Notes: generated by a model not told the origin, from the letters alone. Positions 42,255 to 55,000 are shown, numbered from the stretch's first letter. The stretch: DNA of 64,000 nt from Phaseolus vulgaris (GCF_000499845.2 NC_023756.2:34432763-34496762); one strand, 5' to 3'. A program made the numbers and translations.

Positions 42255-45186
42255 ACTTCACTGATCTCAACAAGGCATGCCCGAAAGACTAGTACCCCGT
42301 ACCAAGCATTGACGCCTTGGTGGACAGCGCCTCGGATTGTAGATGCTCGGTTTCCTAGACGCATTCTCAGGGTACAACCAAATCAAGATGTACCCCAGAG
42401 ACGAGTGTAAGACGACGTTTATGGCTGAGACATCCTGTTACTGTTACACAGTGACGCTGTTTGGTCTGAAGATTGCGGACGCCACCTATCAAAGGTTGAT
42501 GGAAAGGGTCCTTGCACCCATGTTGGGGAGGAACGTGCATGCCTACGTAGATGATATGGTGGTGACTTCGCAGGAATGGAGCCAGCACGTGTCTGATCTG
42601 GAAGAGCTATTTGCTACAATAGCTAAGTACCGTTTGAAGTTAAACCCTAAAAAATGCGTGTTCGGGGTCGAGGCGAGTAAGTTCTTGGGTTTCCTACTCA
42701 CAGAGCGTGGGATAGAGGCGAACCCAGAGAAGTGTGCAGCAATCCTTGCCATGAGGAGCCCGATCTCGGTAAAAGAAGTGCAGCAGCTGACGGGGCGGAT
42801 GGCCGCCCTGTCCAAATTCGTATCTGCTGGAGGGGACAAGGGCCACCCCTACTTCCAGTGTTTGAGGAGAAATACTCGGTTCGTGTGGACCGTGGAGTGT
42901 GAGGAGGCATTCCTCAAGCTAAATGAGTATCTGGCCACTCCTCCCGTGCTGTGCAAGGCACAGCTGGGCGTGCCGCTCCGGTTGTACTTTGTCGTGACGG
43001 AGCGGGCGATCAGCTCTGTCCTCGTTCAAGAGCAGGACCAGGTACAAAAGCCAATATACTTTGTGAGCAAAGTACTGCAGGGGCCAAAAATAAGGTACCA
43101 GGCCCTGGAGAAGGCAGCCCTGGTCGTGGTGTTCTCGGCCAGGAGGCTTCGTCATTACGTTTTAAGTTTCACGATGGTGGTAATGACGGACCTACCTATC
43201 CGGAAGGTGTTGCAGAAGTCAGATGTGGCAGGAAGAATGGTGAGCTAGGCGATGGAACTCTTGAAGTTCGATGTTTAGTACGAGCCCCGAGGCCCCATCA
43301 AAGGCCAGGTGTATGCAGACTTTGTGGTAGAGCTCTCCTCAGGAGGTACACAGCAGGAAGAGGAAGCCATTTTCAGGTGGGTGCTCTCCGTGGATGGGTC
43401 TTCCAATCAGCAGGGGAGTGGAGCTGGCGTGATCTTGGAGCTGGCCCTGAGGTTTGCTTTCAAGGCAAGCAACAACCAGGTGAAATATGAGGCCCTCATA
43501 TCTAGAATGCTCTTAGCCAAGGAAATGGGGGCACGTAGTTTGCTGGCAAAGAGCGATTCCCAGTTGGTTACAGGTCAAGTGACCGGGGAGTACCAAGCCA
43601 AGCCACAGATGGTCGCGTACCTCGGGTATGTCCAAGTCTTGAAGAGTGCGTTCGCAGTGTTTAAGCTGGTGCACGTCCCAAGGGAGCAGAATGCCCGAGC
43701 TGACCTGCTAGCCAAGCTGGCAAGTTCAGGCAAGGGGGATGGCAGAGGACAGTGATACAGGAAACCCTCAAAACACCACGAACGTTTGTTGTTGATAATA
43801 TGGTAGGCGTTCATAAGATTAGCACATTTAGGGGAGGGGCGAGGAGTCACTGGTCGTTGACTCAGGAGACGCTAAGGACGCCCAATGTAAGCGCTTACCC
43901 GGTTTCGCTGGGAGAAGGGGATCCTATGCAGGTATGCATGGCGGAGGAGTGGGACACGTGGAAGACACTCTACAGGTGTTACCTGGTTGATGGGATACTC
44001 CCACTGGAGCCCAAGGAGGGTAAGAAGATAAAGAGAAACTCTGCCAAGTACACCCTTGTGGATGGGGAGCTGTTCCGGCATGGGTTCACTCACCCAATCT
44101 TGGTGTGTGTGAGCGGAGACCAGTGTACACGAATAATGGCTGAGCTCCACGAGGGAATTTGTGGAAGCCATGTTGGTGGTAGGTCCTTGGCATCAAAGGT
44201 TGTCTGTACAGGGTACTACTAGCCAACAGTAAGAGAAGATTGCACGAGGTACGCCCAGCGGTACAAGCAGTGTGAACAACACACCGACTGGCACAAAGCG
44301 CCGCCAGAAAGAGCTGAGATCGATTTACAGCCCGTGGCCTTTTTACACATGGGGAATCGACATTCTGGGGCCCTTTCCTTTGGCAATAAGGCTGATGAAG
44401 TATTTGGTAGTGGTCATCGAATACTTCACCAAGTGGATTGAGGCTGAACCGGTAGCGCAAATCACAGCTCACAAAGTACAACACCTTGTGTGGAACAATA
44501 TAGTATGTCGCTTTGGTGTGCCGAGGCGTGTAGTTTTTCACAATGGTACACAGTTTACAAGCCAGCAGCTGGGCAAGCTGTGCACAGAGGTCGGGATAAA
44601 GCAAGCGTTCGCATCGGTTGAGCACCCCCAGACAAATGGGCAGGTTGAGTCTGCCAACAGAGTCCTACTCAGGGGTCTGAAGAGAACACTTGAGAAGGCT
44701 AAAGGGACCTGGGCGAAAGAGGTTCCCAGATTAGTGTGGGCTTACAACACCACGCCTCAGTCCACCACTAGGGAGACACCCTTCAGCTTGGTGTACGGAT
44801 CGGACGCGATGATTTCAGTAGAGATTCAGGAGAGCTCGCCACGCTTTCAAAGTTTCGTGGCTGAGGAGTCTAATGAACAAAGAAATGTGAACCTGGATCT
44901 GTTGGATGAAGTCAGAGAGGAGGCAAGAATCAAAGCTGAAGTAGTAAAGAGAAGGGTGGAACATAAGCATAGTTCCAAGATAAAGCCCCGACAGTTCCAA
45001 ATCGCTGACCTTGTAATGCGGAAGGCTCACCCGTACCAGTTGGAGAACAAGTTGTCCCCCAAGTGGACTGGCCCCTTTAGGGTGATGGAGGTTCTGGGGA
45101 ACGGGGCATATAGGCTTGAGACCTTGGAGGGAGGCGCCATTCCTTGTACTTGGAATGCAGCAAATCTCACGTTTTATTTCAATTAA
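42255..45186 (+). pseudogene. Tat-2 pol, remainder (RT to integrase), broken
   Basis: Resumes at FTDLNKACPKD in RT. RT shows FLDAFSGYNQI (42345-42385) and YVDDMVV (about 42544). RNase H (KPIYFVSKVLQGP) and the archaeal-type RNase H (SVDGSSNQQGSGAG, LLAKSDSQLV, NARADLLAKL) follow. Integrase has IDILGPFPL (about 44360), but the second catalytic block reads FHNGTQF instead of SDNGTQF, so the catalytic Asp is His; GQVESANR is intact. Breaks: TAG at about 42290, a missing base near 42340, TAG at 43246 and about 43277, small deletions near 43440 and 43605, a shift near 43750, TAG near 44219 and a shift near 44310. The stop is followed 27 bases later by the conserved hairpin. Confidence 0.92.
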
Positions 45187-45212
45187 AAACTCTAGCATTG
45201 TACACAGTTTAA

Positions 45213-45265
45213 GGGGACACTCTTTTTCCCTTCTTAAGGGTTTTTTAACGAGGTCACCCAATAAA
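45213..45265 (+). promoter_or_regulatory. Conserved post-pol element of Tat-2
   Basis: GGGGACACTCTTTTTCCCTT, CTTAAGGGTTTTTTAACGAG, GTCACCCAATAAAAA. CCCTT can pair with AAGGG around CTT. Confidence 0.55.
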
Positions 45266-45333
45266 AATTACATTTTAAAAACACGTATTCTCGAGTTTTT
45301 TGTACAATGCAGGGGTGAACGTTGTTGCCTTGA

Positions 45334-45790
45334 TGTTTAGAAACCTCGAGAGGGAGTAGCAGCTTCCTTCGGGACGCCTCCTCCTCGAGCGTGGGCACCA
45401 AGCGCGGACAGCACGGTTCAGTCAGAAACGAACCCGTGGCCTTGATGTTTAGACACGTCGAGGGGGAATGGTAGTGCCCTTTAGTACGCCTCTCCTCGAG
45501 TGTGGGCATCAAGTGCGAGTAGCAAGGTTTCACCGGTGATGAACTGGTCGCCTTGGTGTTTAGACACCTCGAGAAGGAGTGGAAGCTTCCTTCGGGACGC
45601 CTCCTCCTCGAGCGTGCGCACCAAGTGCACCAGTCGTCTTGGTGTTTAGACACCTCGAGAAGGGTGGCAACTCCCTTTGGGACGTCGCCTCCTCGAGCGT
45701 GGGCACCAAGTTCACCGGTAGTTTAGGTGTTTAGACACCTCGAGAGGGAGTGGCAGCTTCCTTCTGGACGCCTCCTCCTTGAGCGTGGGC
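45334..45790. repeat. Tat-2 minisatellite (85-113-bp unit)
   Basis: Five units starting GTTTAGACACCTCGAG-like at 45334, 45447, 45558, 45643 and 45729, the same unit and copy number as Tat-1. Each has CTCCTCCTCGAGCGTGGGC in the second half. Confidence 0.9.
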
Positions 45791-46163
45791 TAGGATAAGG
45801 CCAGATACGCGCCTTGAGGCTAGACACTTCAAGACTGCAAAGTATGAGTAAGTATCAAGCAAAGGATTTTCCTTGTCTAAACAAGAAGTAGAGGCAAGGA
45901 CAGTTGAAGGTTCACGCATGCCCACTTCCATTACAGGTCGTTAAGCAGTTAAGGCAGAGGGCGAGAAGGCGTGCTACCTAAAGTTCGAAGTTTTGAAGTT
46001 TGTCAAGAATGTCGCGTGGTGTTAGCATTAAAACGTTGTTAGTGAAAGCGACAGGTTAAAGACATAGGCCTCGACAAACAGAGATGAATGAAGCAAGTAA
46101 AATAAGGTACAAGTGTATTAAGATTACAAATTTTCTTAAGGGTACAGTTTTGAAGCCTGAGAT
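45791..46163. other. Spacer between Tat-2 minisatellite and antisense gene
   Basis: No coding signal. Matches the 28471-28877 spacer of Tat-1. Confidence 0.5.
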
Positions 46164-48190
46164 CTAAGCAAATTCCTTCTGAGGACGACTTAGCACAATC
46201 TGCCCGTCAACGATGTGATTTACCGTCGCAAAGGGGGAAATGTCCATCTCAGGATGCTTGCAAGCAACCTGAGCAAGGGCATCTTCAAACCCAACAACAT
46301 AGGCGTCGGCGGCATAATCGAGGAGTTCTGCCTGGCTTTCTCGAAGTCTTCAGCTTGTGCAGTGAGCTCCTCCTTGGCTTTCTCGAAGGCTTCGGCCTTT
46401 TCGGTGAGCTCAGCCTCCACCTTGCCCAGGTGCACCTCCCGGTCAACAGAGCGCTGTTCAAGATTGGCCATTTTAGCTTTGTTGGTCGCAACCTCTTCTT
46501 GGAGTTCCACCACCTGAGCACGTAATAGCACAACTTTACCCAGTAAGGTGGTGTACTCTTGGCCTTTATCATGAAGCTTCTTGTTGGCCTCCAGCTCAGC
46601 TTGTCGAAGAGCACTCAACTCTTGGGTTAGTGCGGTCTCCCGGACGAAGAAACCCTGAGCTTGATTTGCAAGTTACTCCTTCACCAGGGCCAGTTGCTCT
46701 TTGGTCTTCAACTCTACCTCATGAGAGGAGGCGTTGGCTTGAGCAAAGAACTCCCTAAGGCTGAGAGCCAAGCTCTCCTACACTGCCTCGTTGGTGGAGC
46801 TTCCCATGGCCCCTTTCTGGTAACCTTTCAGGATTTGCTAAAGGACCAAGGGAAGCTCAGGGGCAGGAGCAAGAGCCGGTTCAGGCATACTCTCGCCACC
46901 ACCCTCGAGTGCAAGGGGGCTTCGGGGGAAGGAGGCGCTAGGAGGGTTATCCCTGAATGAGGCAGGGCGCCCAGCTGAAGAAGAATGGGAGGTAGCTGCT
47001 GTCGCTGCCTTGCACCTCTTGAAGACAGGAGCTTCCATAGTGTCCTCCTCATCATCAAAAGTAATAAGTACCACCCCCTTGTTTTTCTAAGTGGGGGTTG
47101 GAGGTGGAGAAGCCCTAACCGTTGCCAAGGGAATTGCGGCAATTGGGGGTTGGAGAAGCAGGGGTAAGAGTGGTTTGGGTGGAAGGTGAGGATTGGGTGG
47201 CAGGTGGGGCAGGGGGTGTTGAAGCGCCCGCTGCAGTAGCGGCGTCGTCGCGTATGGCTAGAACCTCAACCAACCGTGCCTGTTTTCTGCGTTTAACACC
47301 ATTCCTACACCAAAAGAAGGAGAGTTAAGGACTTAGTAAACATGGAAGAATCAGAAAATCAACACAAGTACGAGCTAGCAGATAAAAGACAGAGTAATGC
47401 ATGAGGAGGATCAAGAAAGGGTTCCTATACCAATATAACCAGCAAGCCTAGTTGGGTTGTATTCGTTCTTGATAAGCTCTGTGGTGTTGAAGATTGGCAT
47501 ACCCCTCAATCAGTAGAAGAAAGCTCATCCAAGGTTTTGGCTTTCTTAAGTTTTAACTTTCCCACCCAGTACAGTGGGAATCCATCTAGGGCGGTGCGGT
47601 CGTGCTTGGAGCAGCACACCCTGAAGAATTTTCCTTTAAACCCCTTGTAAGATTGTTGGAACAGGGTAAGGATGACTCTCCCTGTCACCCCGTTGAAGCT
47701 AACCCAAAGGTTCTTCCCAGGGTTTTTGGTCTCAAAGAAATGGAGGAAAACGTCTACGGAGGGGGCATGGCCAAAATGGTTACAGAGAAAGGAGATAGCC
47801 CTGATGAAGGCCCAGCTATTAGGATGCAGCTAGGCAGGGGCGACGTTTATTTCGGTTAATAACTCCATTTCGAAGTTGTTGACGAGGAGGCGCTGCCTAA
47901 TGCGCTAGAAGATGGTTTGATAGAAGAAGAAGAATGGTTCGTCGTTGTTTGTGCAGTTGTCCACACATACGGGTTCGCCCTCTACGCAGGGGCGAATCGA
48001 GATGTATGCATCACACTCTCTCAAACGCTCTACCCTTGAAGTCAGGTTCGCTGTCCAGGTGTGCCCTCCAGTTAGTGAGAGAGGTGAGGGAGGAGGTCTC
48101 AGCAAGGAGTTCATCAGAGGCCCAAGGGTATAGGGGCCTATAGTTGACACTAGGAGGAGGAGGGTTGGCAGTGACTTTCGCTCGCGCCAT
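46164..48190 (-). pseudogene. Tat-2 antisense gene (Transposase_28-like and coiled coil), broken
   Basis: Same gene as in Tat-1. ATG at 48190 (MARAKVTANPPPPSVNYR), 11 bases after the intron 1 acceptor. Exon 2 keeps YPWASDELLAETSS, the C-terminal half of the conserved block (PGKNLWVSFNGVTGRV) and ALDGFPLYWVGK. Intron 2 is 47430-47305. Exon 3 keeps ARLVEVLAIRDDAATAAGAS, VFKRCKAATAA, a coiled coil with EKAKEEL units, and CKHPEMD...NHIVDGQIVLSR; the stop is at 46164-46166. Breaks: a shift near 48015, in-frame stops near 47910 and 47833, a small deletion near 47500, stops near 47093, 46842, 46784 and 46676, and a shift near 46320. Non-functional. Confidence 0.8.
47305..47430 (-). other. Intron 2 of the Tat-2 antisense gene
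   Basis: Minus-strand donor ATTG/GTATAG and acceptor TTGGTGTAG/G, 126 bp (Tat-1: 135 bp). The frame across this junction is not exact in this decayed copy, so the borders are less sure than in Tat-5. Confidence 0.55.
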
Positions 48191-48201
48191 GATGAAGGAA
48201 G

Positions 48202-48424
48202 CTAGGAAAAACAAGGAAAAGAAGAAAGCAAAGTTTCAGCAAGGGGGGACTATGGTGTGAAACTAAAGAAACTCATAAAACCCTACCCACGTAGAAAAAC
48301 CCAGAAAACAAAGGAACGAAGAAGATGCAGAAGAAAGCTTAAAGTGTGGAAATTTAAACAGTCATAGACAGTTATCAATGCGCAAATCAGAAGTAAAGAG
48401 CAATCAATGGAGGAAAAACCATAC
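48202..48424 (-). other. Intron 1 of the Tat-2 antisense gene
   Basis: Minus-strand donor CAAAG/GTATGG and acceptor TTTTTCCTAG/C, 223 bp, ending 11 bases before the ATG. Confidence 0.68.
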
Positions 48425-48744
48425 CTTTGATTTTTGATGAGCGAAAGTTTTGATCTTTGCAAAAAGAGGAAACTAGAGAAGCTCGAAGGAGAAGATGAAG
48501 AGTGCGAGGGAAGTTTCAAGTGATGGAACAGTGCATGAAGCGCGCGTTTTTGAAAGACTTAACGTAAACTTGAGAAGCGCAAGCGACGTTAAGTCCCAAC
48601 CGCCTGATTAAGACACATGTGCACTGATTAAAGTGTGAACAGGAAAGCGTCACTTCAGTGCACTGTACACGTCTTGTCACAGGGAGCCACGTAGGACTGT
48701 AGGACGAGACCATAGTCTCTTCGCTGAACAAGTTGACAGCTCGA
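48425..48744 (-). other. 5' flank and untranslated exon of the Tat-2 antisense gene
   Basis: Matches 32857-33175. Non-coding; a decayed polypurine tract (GACTAGTGGGTTTG, on +) follows at 48745-48758. Confidence 0.5.
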
Positions 48745-48758
48745 GACTAGTGGGTTTG

Positions 48759-49015
48759 TGTACCGACCGGTCCTCGGACTCGGGCGTTGACAAAAAGTCA
48801 AGGTGGGACCCCGAAGACAGGGCCCATCAGAAAGTTCAGCAGGATAAGGAGGAGTCTCGTTAGGCTCACGAGTTAGGGGAGCCGAGGAGGGGGCGGCATC
48901 GAGGCAGGGCATGGAGGCCTCGGGCCTCGGCACCCCAACAGTAAAGATGGACCAACAAGGTGGTTTTCAAGCCACATCCCAGTTACCAGTAAGGAGAGGC
49001 CCAGATCACGAGTTA
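48759..49015 (+). repeat. Tat-2 3' LTR, truncated
   Basis: TGTACCGACCGGTCCTCGG onward matches 33190-33408. The LTR is lost near 49015, where AT-rich copia-type LTR sequence begins; the exact break is uncertain. Confidence 0.72.
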
Positions 49016-50509
49016 GAAAAAAATTTAACAAATTGTTTTCCAAAACAACATATTAATTTTGTAGTTGAAATACACTAATACAAAAAATAATATGTTTTAT
49101 TAAAAAACAATTGATTAAACTTTTAAATACACAAATCTTATAACACCATATTGTAAATCAGAAATGCGATTTAAAGAAATATAAATTTGTTTTAAAAGAA
49201 ACAAATATCTGAATTAATTTTTCAATAGGTTATTTTTGGAATTAACAAATTGTTTTTATAATCAAGAATTACTGGAAAGAGATTTTTACAGATTATATGA
49301 TAAGAGTAGAATTCAGAAGTATTAATCAATGCTTTTAAGAAAAAATTTTATTATATCAGAATTAATGAAAACTTCTTAAGCTAAGAATTATTTCAATTTA
49401 TATTTATATTTTTAATCAGTAACTAATACAAACTGATATAAAATATATCAATATTCAATGTAACACCCAATATCACTTATCACAACAGTTTCAATTATTA
49501 CAAAGAATCAAACAAATCTGTAGAGAACAAAAACAACAGATTGATTTTTTGAAAAGAACTGATTGATTATACCAGTACAAATTATAAAGCAAGGATAAAG
49601 AACACATAAAAGTCACCAAGATTTTATACTGGTTCACTCACAATAAAGTTACATCTAGTCTCACCTCACACTAAGGTGGATTTCACTAAAACAACACAAT
49701 TTCTTTACAAGAAATAGAAAATAGTTCTTGAACACTAAAAGAACATAAACCACTCACTACAACACCCTGCCACAACAGTGATACACACCTAGACACCATA
49801 TCTTGGCCCCAACAATTAACCTGGACTGTGAACCAAGAAATACAAAAGGATCTCTAAATTTGATAGTTGCAATGAAATATATTTGACCTCAACCTAGATG
49901 ATGAAGGTTTTGCTCCAAGAAAACTTAAAGATCTTTCAAAGATTATTTCTGTCAAAAACTTTTATGACAAAGACTCTCACAAATGTAAAATTATAAATTG
50001 TATGAGTAACCTTTTTCTGAAATAATGCAAACCCTTTTATAGAGATTTAACATAAACAATTTTTATTAAAAAAGTGCAGTTAAGTAAAATCATGTTGTTA
50101 AAAAATCAAAAACAATTTATTGATTTCACTTAAAAAATGAAATATGCATGAAAATTGATTTTTCTCAAATAGAAAGTAATCAAACTGAAAACATTTTTTA
50201 TGTTACATATTAAAACATGGTTTTTAGTATATAAAACATATTTTTAAAAAAATCTATTTTTTTCAGTATTTTTAATCAATTGATTTGAAAGATAATAGAT
50301 TGAAAAACTATAACTTTTCAGATAATAAATTAAAACAATTTGAAAAACTTTTTAATCAGTTAAAAATATTTGTTATTGGATTCATCATCATTTCTTAAGA
50401 CAAAAAATAAATTAAAACACACAAAATAAAACTAAACTCCCTTAACATTTAATGCAAGTTTTCAATATGACTTCATCCAACAACAAAGTTGGATCCGAGA
50501 TGTTCAACA
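49016..50509 (-). mobile_element. Ty1/copia-type LTR, truncated, minus strand
   Basis: AT-rich 1.5 kb with no ORF. On the minus strand it starts TGTTGAACATCTCGGATCC and contains GGTGAGACTAGATGTAAC and GAGTGAACCAGTATAA, which match the solo LTR at 31140-32742. The far end lacks the expected CCCAACA, so it is truncated at the left. The internal region, if any, is not visible. Confidence 0.65.
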
Positions 50510-51540
50510 CCAATTGCTGAAGTCTAGAAGCATGTTTCTAGGTATATTATTTTGTAGTTCCTTTGATTTTGAACGAGTATTTTCTAATCCATATTTGTTT
50601 TTACTATGCAGACGTTATGCTGAGGTTATGGGAAAACATTTAGGTTTGAAGAAAATGATGACAAAATCAGGCACGTCTTTTAAGCATCATCATCAGAGTT
50701 GTCGACTACCAAACATCCCAAAGTTAGGGTAAAATTCGATACGACCACCTTGACTACTCGACCGTAATTGATGCACGACGTTGAAACTACACAAGTAGCT
50801 CGGGTTCCTACTCCTCAATTGGAAACATCTCAAGAACATCCAGGGCTCTTTATTCGACAAAATTAGCCTGAGAAGAAGCCAAATTTAAGCATAACCCAAA
50901 AATTAACTCTGTCAGGCATTATATTCCACATGAAGAGTGGAATGCCTCCCTGGATTGAATATGTATGGACGACGGCCAAAGGCTCCAACTCCCTATGGCA
51001 TGTGAGGATGCAGGCGAACGAGGTGAAGTTCGGAGGATTTCTGACCCCTTATGATATCTTTCATCATTACAAAGAAATGGTAGCAAAAGGTGTTAATGGA
51101 TGGGCGAAGGTGGGCAATCTAGAACGCCAAAACCAATAGCAATAGCTATTGAAAGCAAAGGTTGATACGGATTTGACCATCAAGATCCCTTGAGTTGGCT
51201 CAAAACCAAGTTCAAATAAGATCTTTGGAATCCGATGCTGAGCTTTTCAAGGAAAAGGCCGAGGAAGCTGAAAGGGCTAAGAAAATGGTCGAAGAGAAGA
51301 AAAACCAGCTCGCTGATGCTAATGATTAACTTCTCCGAGCCATGGAGCGCCTTTCTAAGAGAGAACAAGATCAGAAGGCGGAGAATGTCGAGTTATCCTC
51401 GGCGGCGGCAGAAAGGTTTGGGGAAGGTTTTACAAGGGCTTTTTGTTAGGCTGAATTTCTTAATTCTAATATTGATATTTCTTAATGCAGCTTGAGGAAG
51501 GATGTTGTTGACAACCAATTGGTTAAGATCATGTAATCGT
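50510..51540 (+). pseudogene. Relic of a Tat-type antisense gene (coiled coil)
   Basis: Degenerate plus-strand coding trace. A splice-acceptor-like TTTTTACTATGCAG/ACG at about 50600-50614 resembles the exon 3 border of Tat-5. Fragments include WIEYVWTTAKGSNSLWHVRM (about 50948) and a coiled coil with ESDAELFKEKAEEAERAKK (about 51228-51290), then ERFGEGFTRAFC-AEFLNSNIDIS, which resembles the C-terminal signature of the antisense genes. Several stops. AT-rich sequence with TTAATAAATG follows. The parent element is not identified. Confidence 0.5.
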
Positions 51541-51922
51541 TTATTAAATGTACTTTTATTTTAATAAATGAACTATTTTGTGCAAATGCCATTTTTCTAA
51601 CTTGACTATAATATGGAATATAAAATTAACTTGGCTAACTTAATCTAAATTTATATAACGTAGATAACTTTGACCTAAGCTATGATTAACAAATAACTTC
51701 AGCTCTTAAAACCAATTCTTCTACTTGCACCCCAAAATGAGCCGAATTTATTTACATGAACTTGCCTTGTGAAAAGACTAGAAAGAAGAACATCTAATAT
51801 CCTTATTTATGTATGGTTCTTTTTCTACTGAGGCTCTCTTGAGGTTTGGTGGGGCCTGGTCTTGTATGTTAAGACGACTGACCTAATTGTGAAGTATCTG
51901 TTTGTTGAGATAGTTTGTATCA
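51541..51922 (-). repeat. CRM-2 3' LTR relic
   Basis: In element sense it starts TGATACAAACTATCTC after the purine tract CAACTTGGGGGGCA (51923-51936); the flanking GAATTC...TTGAAAAG layout matches CRM-1. The distal border is unclear. Confidence 0.45.
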
Positions 51923-54203
51923 TGCCCCCCAAGTTGAAAAGAATTCGACCTCAAATTTAAAACTCCTGTAAATAACATAGTTAGTTTGCTCACAGTACAA
52001 AAAAAAACATTTCTAGATTTGGGATGTGAAGCTAACTTATGTTCATTAAGCTTTGGGAGTTCATATGTGTGCGTTCTATATACAGGTTATGTTTGGAAAG
52101 AATATTTGGGGATGAAATGACTTTTTGGTGAGTATCCTCTTAGAGGGTGAGAACCCTTAGGAGGTTTTTGAATATCATCCCTAAACTTCTTTATCAAAGA
52201 TGTCAAGTATTTAGAATGTTTAGGTAAAGAAAAAGATAAGGAAGAACACCTTTGAGCTGCGGTCTGTATTTCTCCACAGGTCAATATTATGTTTTTACGG
52301 TGTGAGGTGAATTGATGATACCCGTTTTATCATTTCTTTCTTCATTTTTTTCATTTTCTCTTTTGTTTTTCATTTTTAATAGGTCTTTATTTACCTCTTT
52401 TTGGAGATAGAGGTTTCAATATGATCGTATGGCCTTGGAAGGGAAAATAAATCTTGTTAGTTAGGTCATCATGTAAAGTTTTCCTATCATATTGTCATGG
52501 CCTTCCTAAAAGAATATGGGTTGCTTCCATGGGCACAACATCACATAACACCTCATATTTATATTTGCCAATTGAGAAATATATGAGGACTTATTTATTA
52601 ACAATTATTTCCCCCTCTTCACTTAGCCATTGCAATTTGTAGGGCTGTGTATGAGAAATGTTGGGTAATCCAAGTTTCTCCACCACTCTTGTACTTGCCA
52701 CATTTGTACAACTACCCCCCATCAATTATCAAGGAACATAATTTGTCATTAATAAGACACCGGGTATGGAAAATATTTTCCCTTTGACTTTCATCATAAG
52801 CTTTTTGAAGTTGTCGTAACATGCGCCTTACTACTAACAAATCACCTTCACATTGTATTTCACACTTGTCCTCACTTGGGGTTTTTGAAGAGGAAGAGGA
52901 ACTATCTCTAGAAGATTGGGAACTATGCTCATTCACTACAACCCGCCCTTTGACCATCATATTCTTTTGGTTGGACAATTAGCAACAATGTGCCCAAAAC
53001 CTAAACATTTAAAGCATTTTTGACTTGAGGTTTTGGTGGGTGATTTAGGAGTATAAGGTCTATCGCTAGACCCTTTATGATGTAGGGTGGTTTCTTTTGA
53101 GAATCTTGGTGTTGAAATTTGTTTTTGTCCTTCCAAGATGATTTGTAAAAGCCATCATTATGAGTATTTTTAAAAGAATTTTTCTTCAAATTCAACCTTG
53201 ATGGCTAGGTCAACCAATTTTTCCAAAGAAGTATACTCATATAATTCTACAACATCTTGTATATCTCGCCGTAATCCACCCACAAATCTAGCTATCTTTG
53301 ACTCTTCACTTTCATGCATATTAATTTTAGTCAATGTTACTTCCAAATCTTTAAAATACTCGTCTACACTCTTACATCCTTAATGAAACCGTTGCAGCTT
53401 CAACAAGAGTTCCTTCCTATAATGAGGAGGAACAAACCATCGCACATGCATTCTTTCAAATCATACCAAGAGACCACGACTGGCCTCTTGTTTAGCCCAA
53501 TGTCCATTACAATTTGATGCTACCATTGCATGGCATAATCCTCAAATTCTAGGGAAGCTAACTGAACCTTTTGGTCTTCTTCGACCTCATACACATTAAA
53601 AATTTGTTCTACCTTAGCTTCCAATCCTAGATATACATTTGGGTCACTGTCCCCATTAAAACTAGGTAATTTTACAAAAGGTAGGGTTTTCTTTGGTTGT
53701 TGATGATGGCGCTAAGCTTCAAAATTTTGCATCCACCAATCTTCTTCTTCTTCATCTTGGCTTCCATAGTGCATGTAATGTTTAGTAGTTCTTCTAGGTT
53801 CCCATCTCCGCTCTCAGTTTTGTCTCTCTTGTGTATACTCTAGCCTTTGCATCCTTGTCTCTAGTTGCATCATGTCTTCTTCCTTTTGGTCCAAGCTCCT
53901 CTTGGTATCCTCAAGCTCCCCCAAAAGACGTGCCTTTTGAGGAGATAACGACTTTGAAGATTCTCCCGAAGACAATTGAGCCATGATTTGCACAAAAGAA
54001 AGCAAAAAATTAGTGGAAATAACAATTTAATGCATTCACTCACGTGTATCACTCAACTATTTGGTAAGGGATAATTTAAATTCACTTAAGGAAGATTTGA
54101 ACTCCAAAAGGTCTACACTTGGTAGCAACCCTTCAAGTGAAAGAGGTCAAAGCTCTTATCACTCAATCACCAAATAAATCCCAACAAAACTAAAGAAAGA
54201 TTT
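51923..54203 (-). mobile_element. CRM-2: decayed CRM-like element, cut by Tat-5
   Basis: Minus-strand relative of CRM-1. It runs from gag (54005) through protease to the start of RT (about 52087) and then jumps to the 3' end at about 52010; RT, RNase H and integrase are deleted. Tat-5 inserted in its leader at 54203/54204, so its 5' LTR must lie right of Tat-5, outside the window. Confidence 0.75.
52087..53971 (-). pseudogene. CRM-2 gag-protease relic
   Basis: Several broken frames. I place the start at MAQLSSGESSKSLSPQKA (about 53981), matching CRM-1. Readable parts are the coiled N-terminus (LETRMQRLEYTQERQN), the capsid region with many stops, a zinc knuckle relic near 52990-53020 (CFGHIVANCP-like), protease LIIDGG near 52715, and a segment with KFRDDIQKPPKGSHPLRG where CRM-1 has EDVFQDPPKGLPPLRG. 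No intact domain. Confidence 0.72.
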
Positions 54204-55000
54204 TGATCCTGCTTGTTGACCGAAACGCTGGAAACTGCCTCGTCAAAGGATCGACGTGCGCGCCGCTTCAAACCTCCGTTCTTCTTCGAGATCCACCTCA
54301 AGAACCTGCAAAGGAACAGAGCGGCGCCGCTGCGGCCGATCGCACTCCAACGCCCAAGTCAGTGACCGAATCACCAAATACTAAGAGAACAGGAACCGTG
54401 CAAATTCTCTCTCACAGTGTGCTCTAGAACTCGCAAGCGTAAAGAGTATAATCTGAACGTGCGTACCTCAGAAAGTTCGTTGAGAACTCTTATATACCTG
54501 GTCACTTTCTCTCTCCTGGCAGTTACAGATTTAGACACGTGGCTCGCATCCAACTGTACACGTGCCATCATCTGGAGCCTCCTTGACTTGGGCGCTGCTT
54601 CTACTCTCATTTTGCTAAGTTACTTATGCATGGTACTGCCCAGTGCATAGCTAACTTGGGAGCGTGATCTCTACTGGAATTGGCGAGTTAGGGTGCCTTC
54701 GTACACCTTCCCTGTGGTCTCGCCGGCCGCCTTCATAATCTGCACCACCTTCATCTCTGGCGATGTGCTTGCTCTGGCGATCTCCAATCACTAGGTCGCC
54801 TGAGTTTACATCTGGCGACTTCATCTTTAACCCGGTGATCGCCGATTCTGGTATGTTGGAGATCGGAACGCGCCAACTTAATAACTGGCGACTTCACGAG
54901 CCCCCCGACTTCCTTCCCTTCTGCCAACCTGGCGCCTTGTCAACACGCCTATACTGTAGCTGGATGCCACGTCATCACTTCCGACTACCAGGGCGGTACA
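54204..55000 (-). repeat. Tat-5 3' LTR
   Basis: 797 bp, about 90 bp shorter than in Tat-4, with short deletions (for example near 54245 and 54740). TATATAAG at 54489-54496 (minus), CACGTG at 54536-54541 and 54559-54564. Confidence 0.92.
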
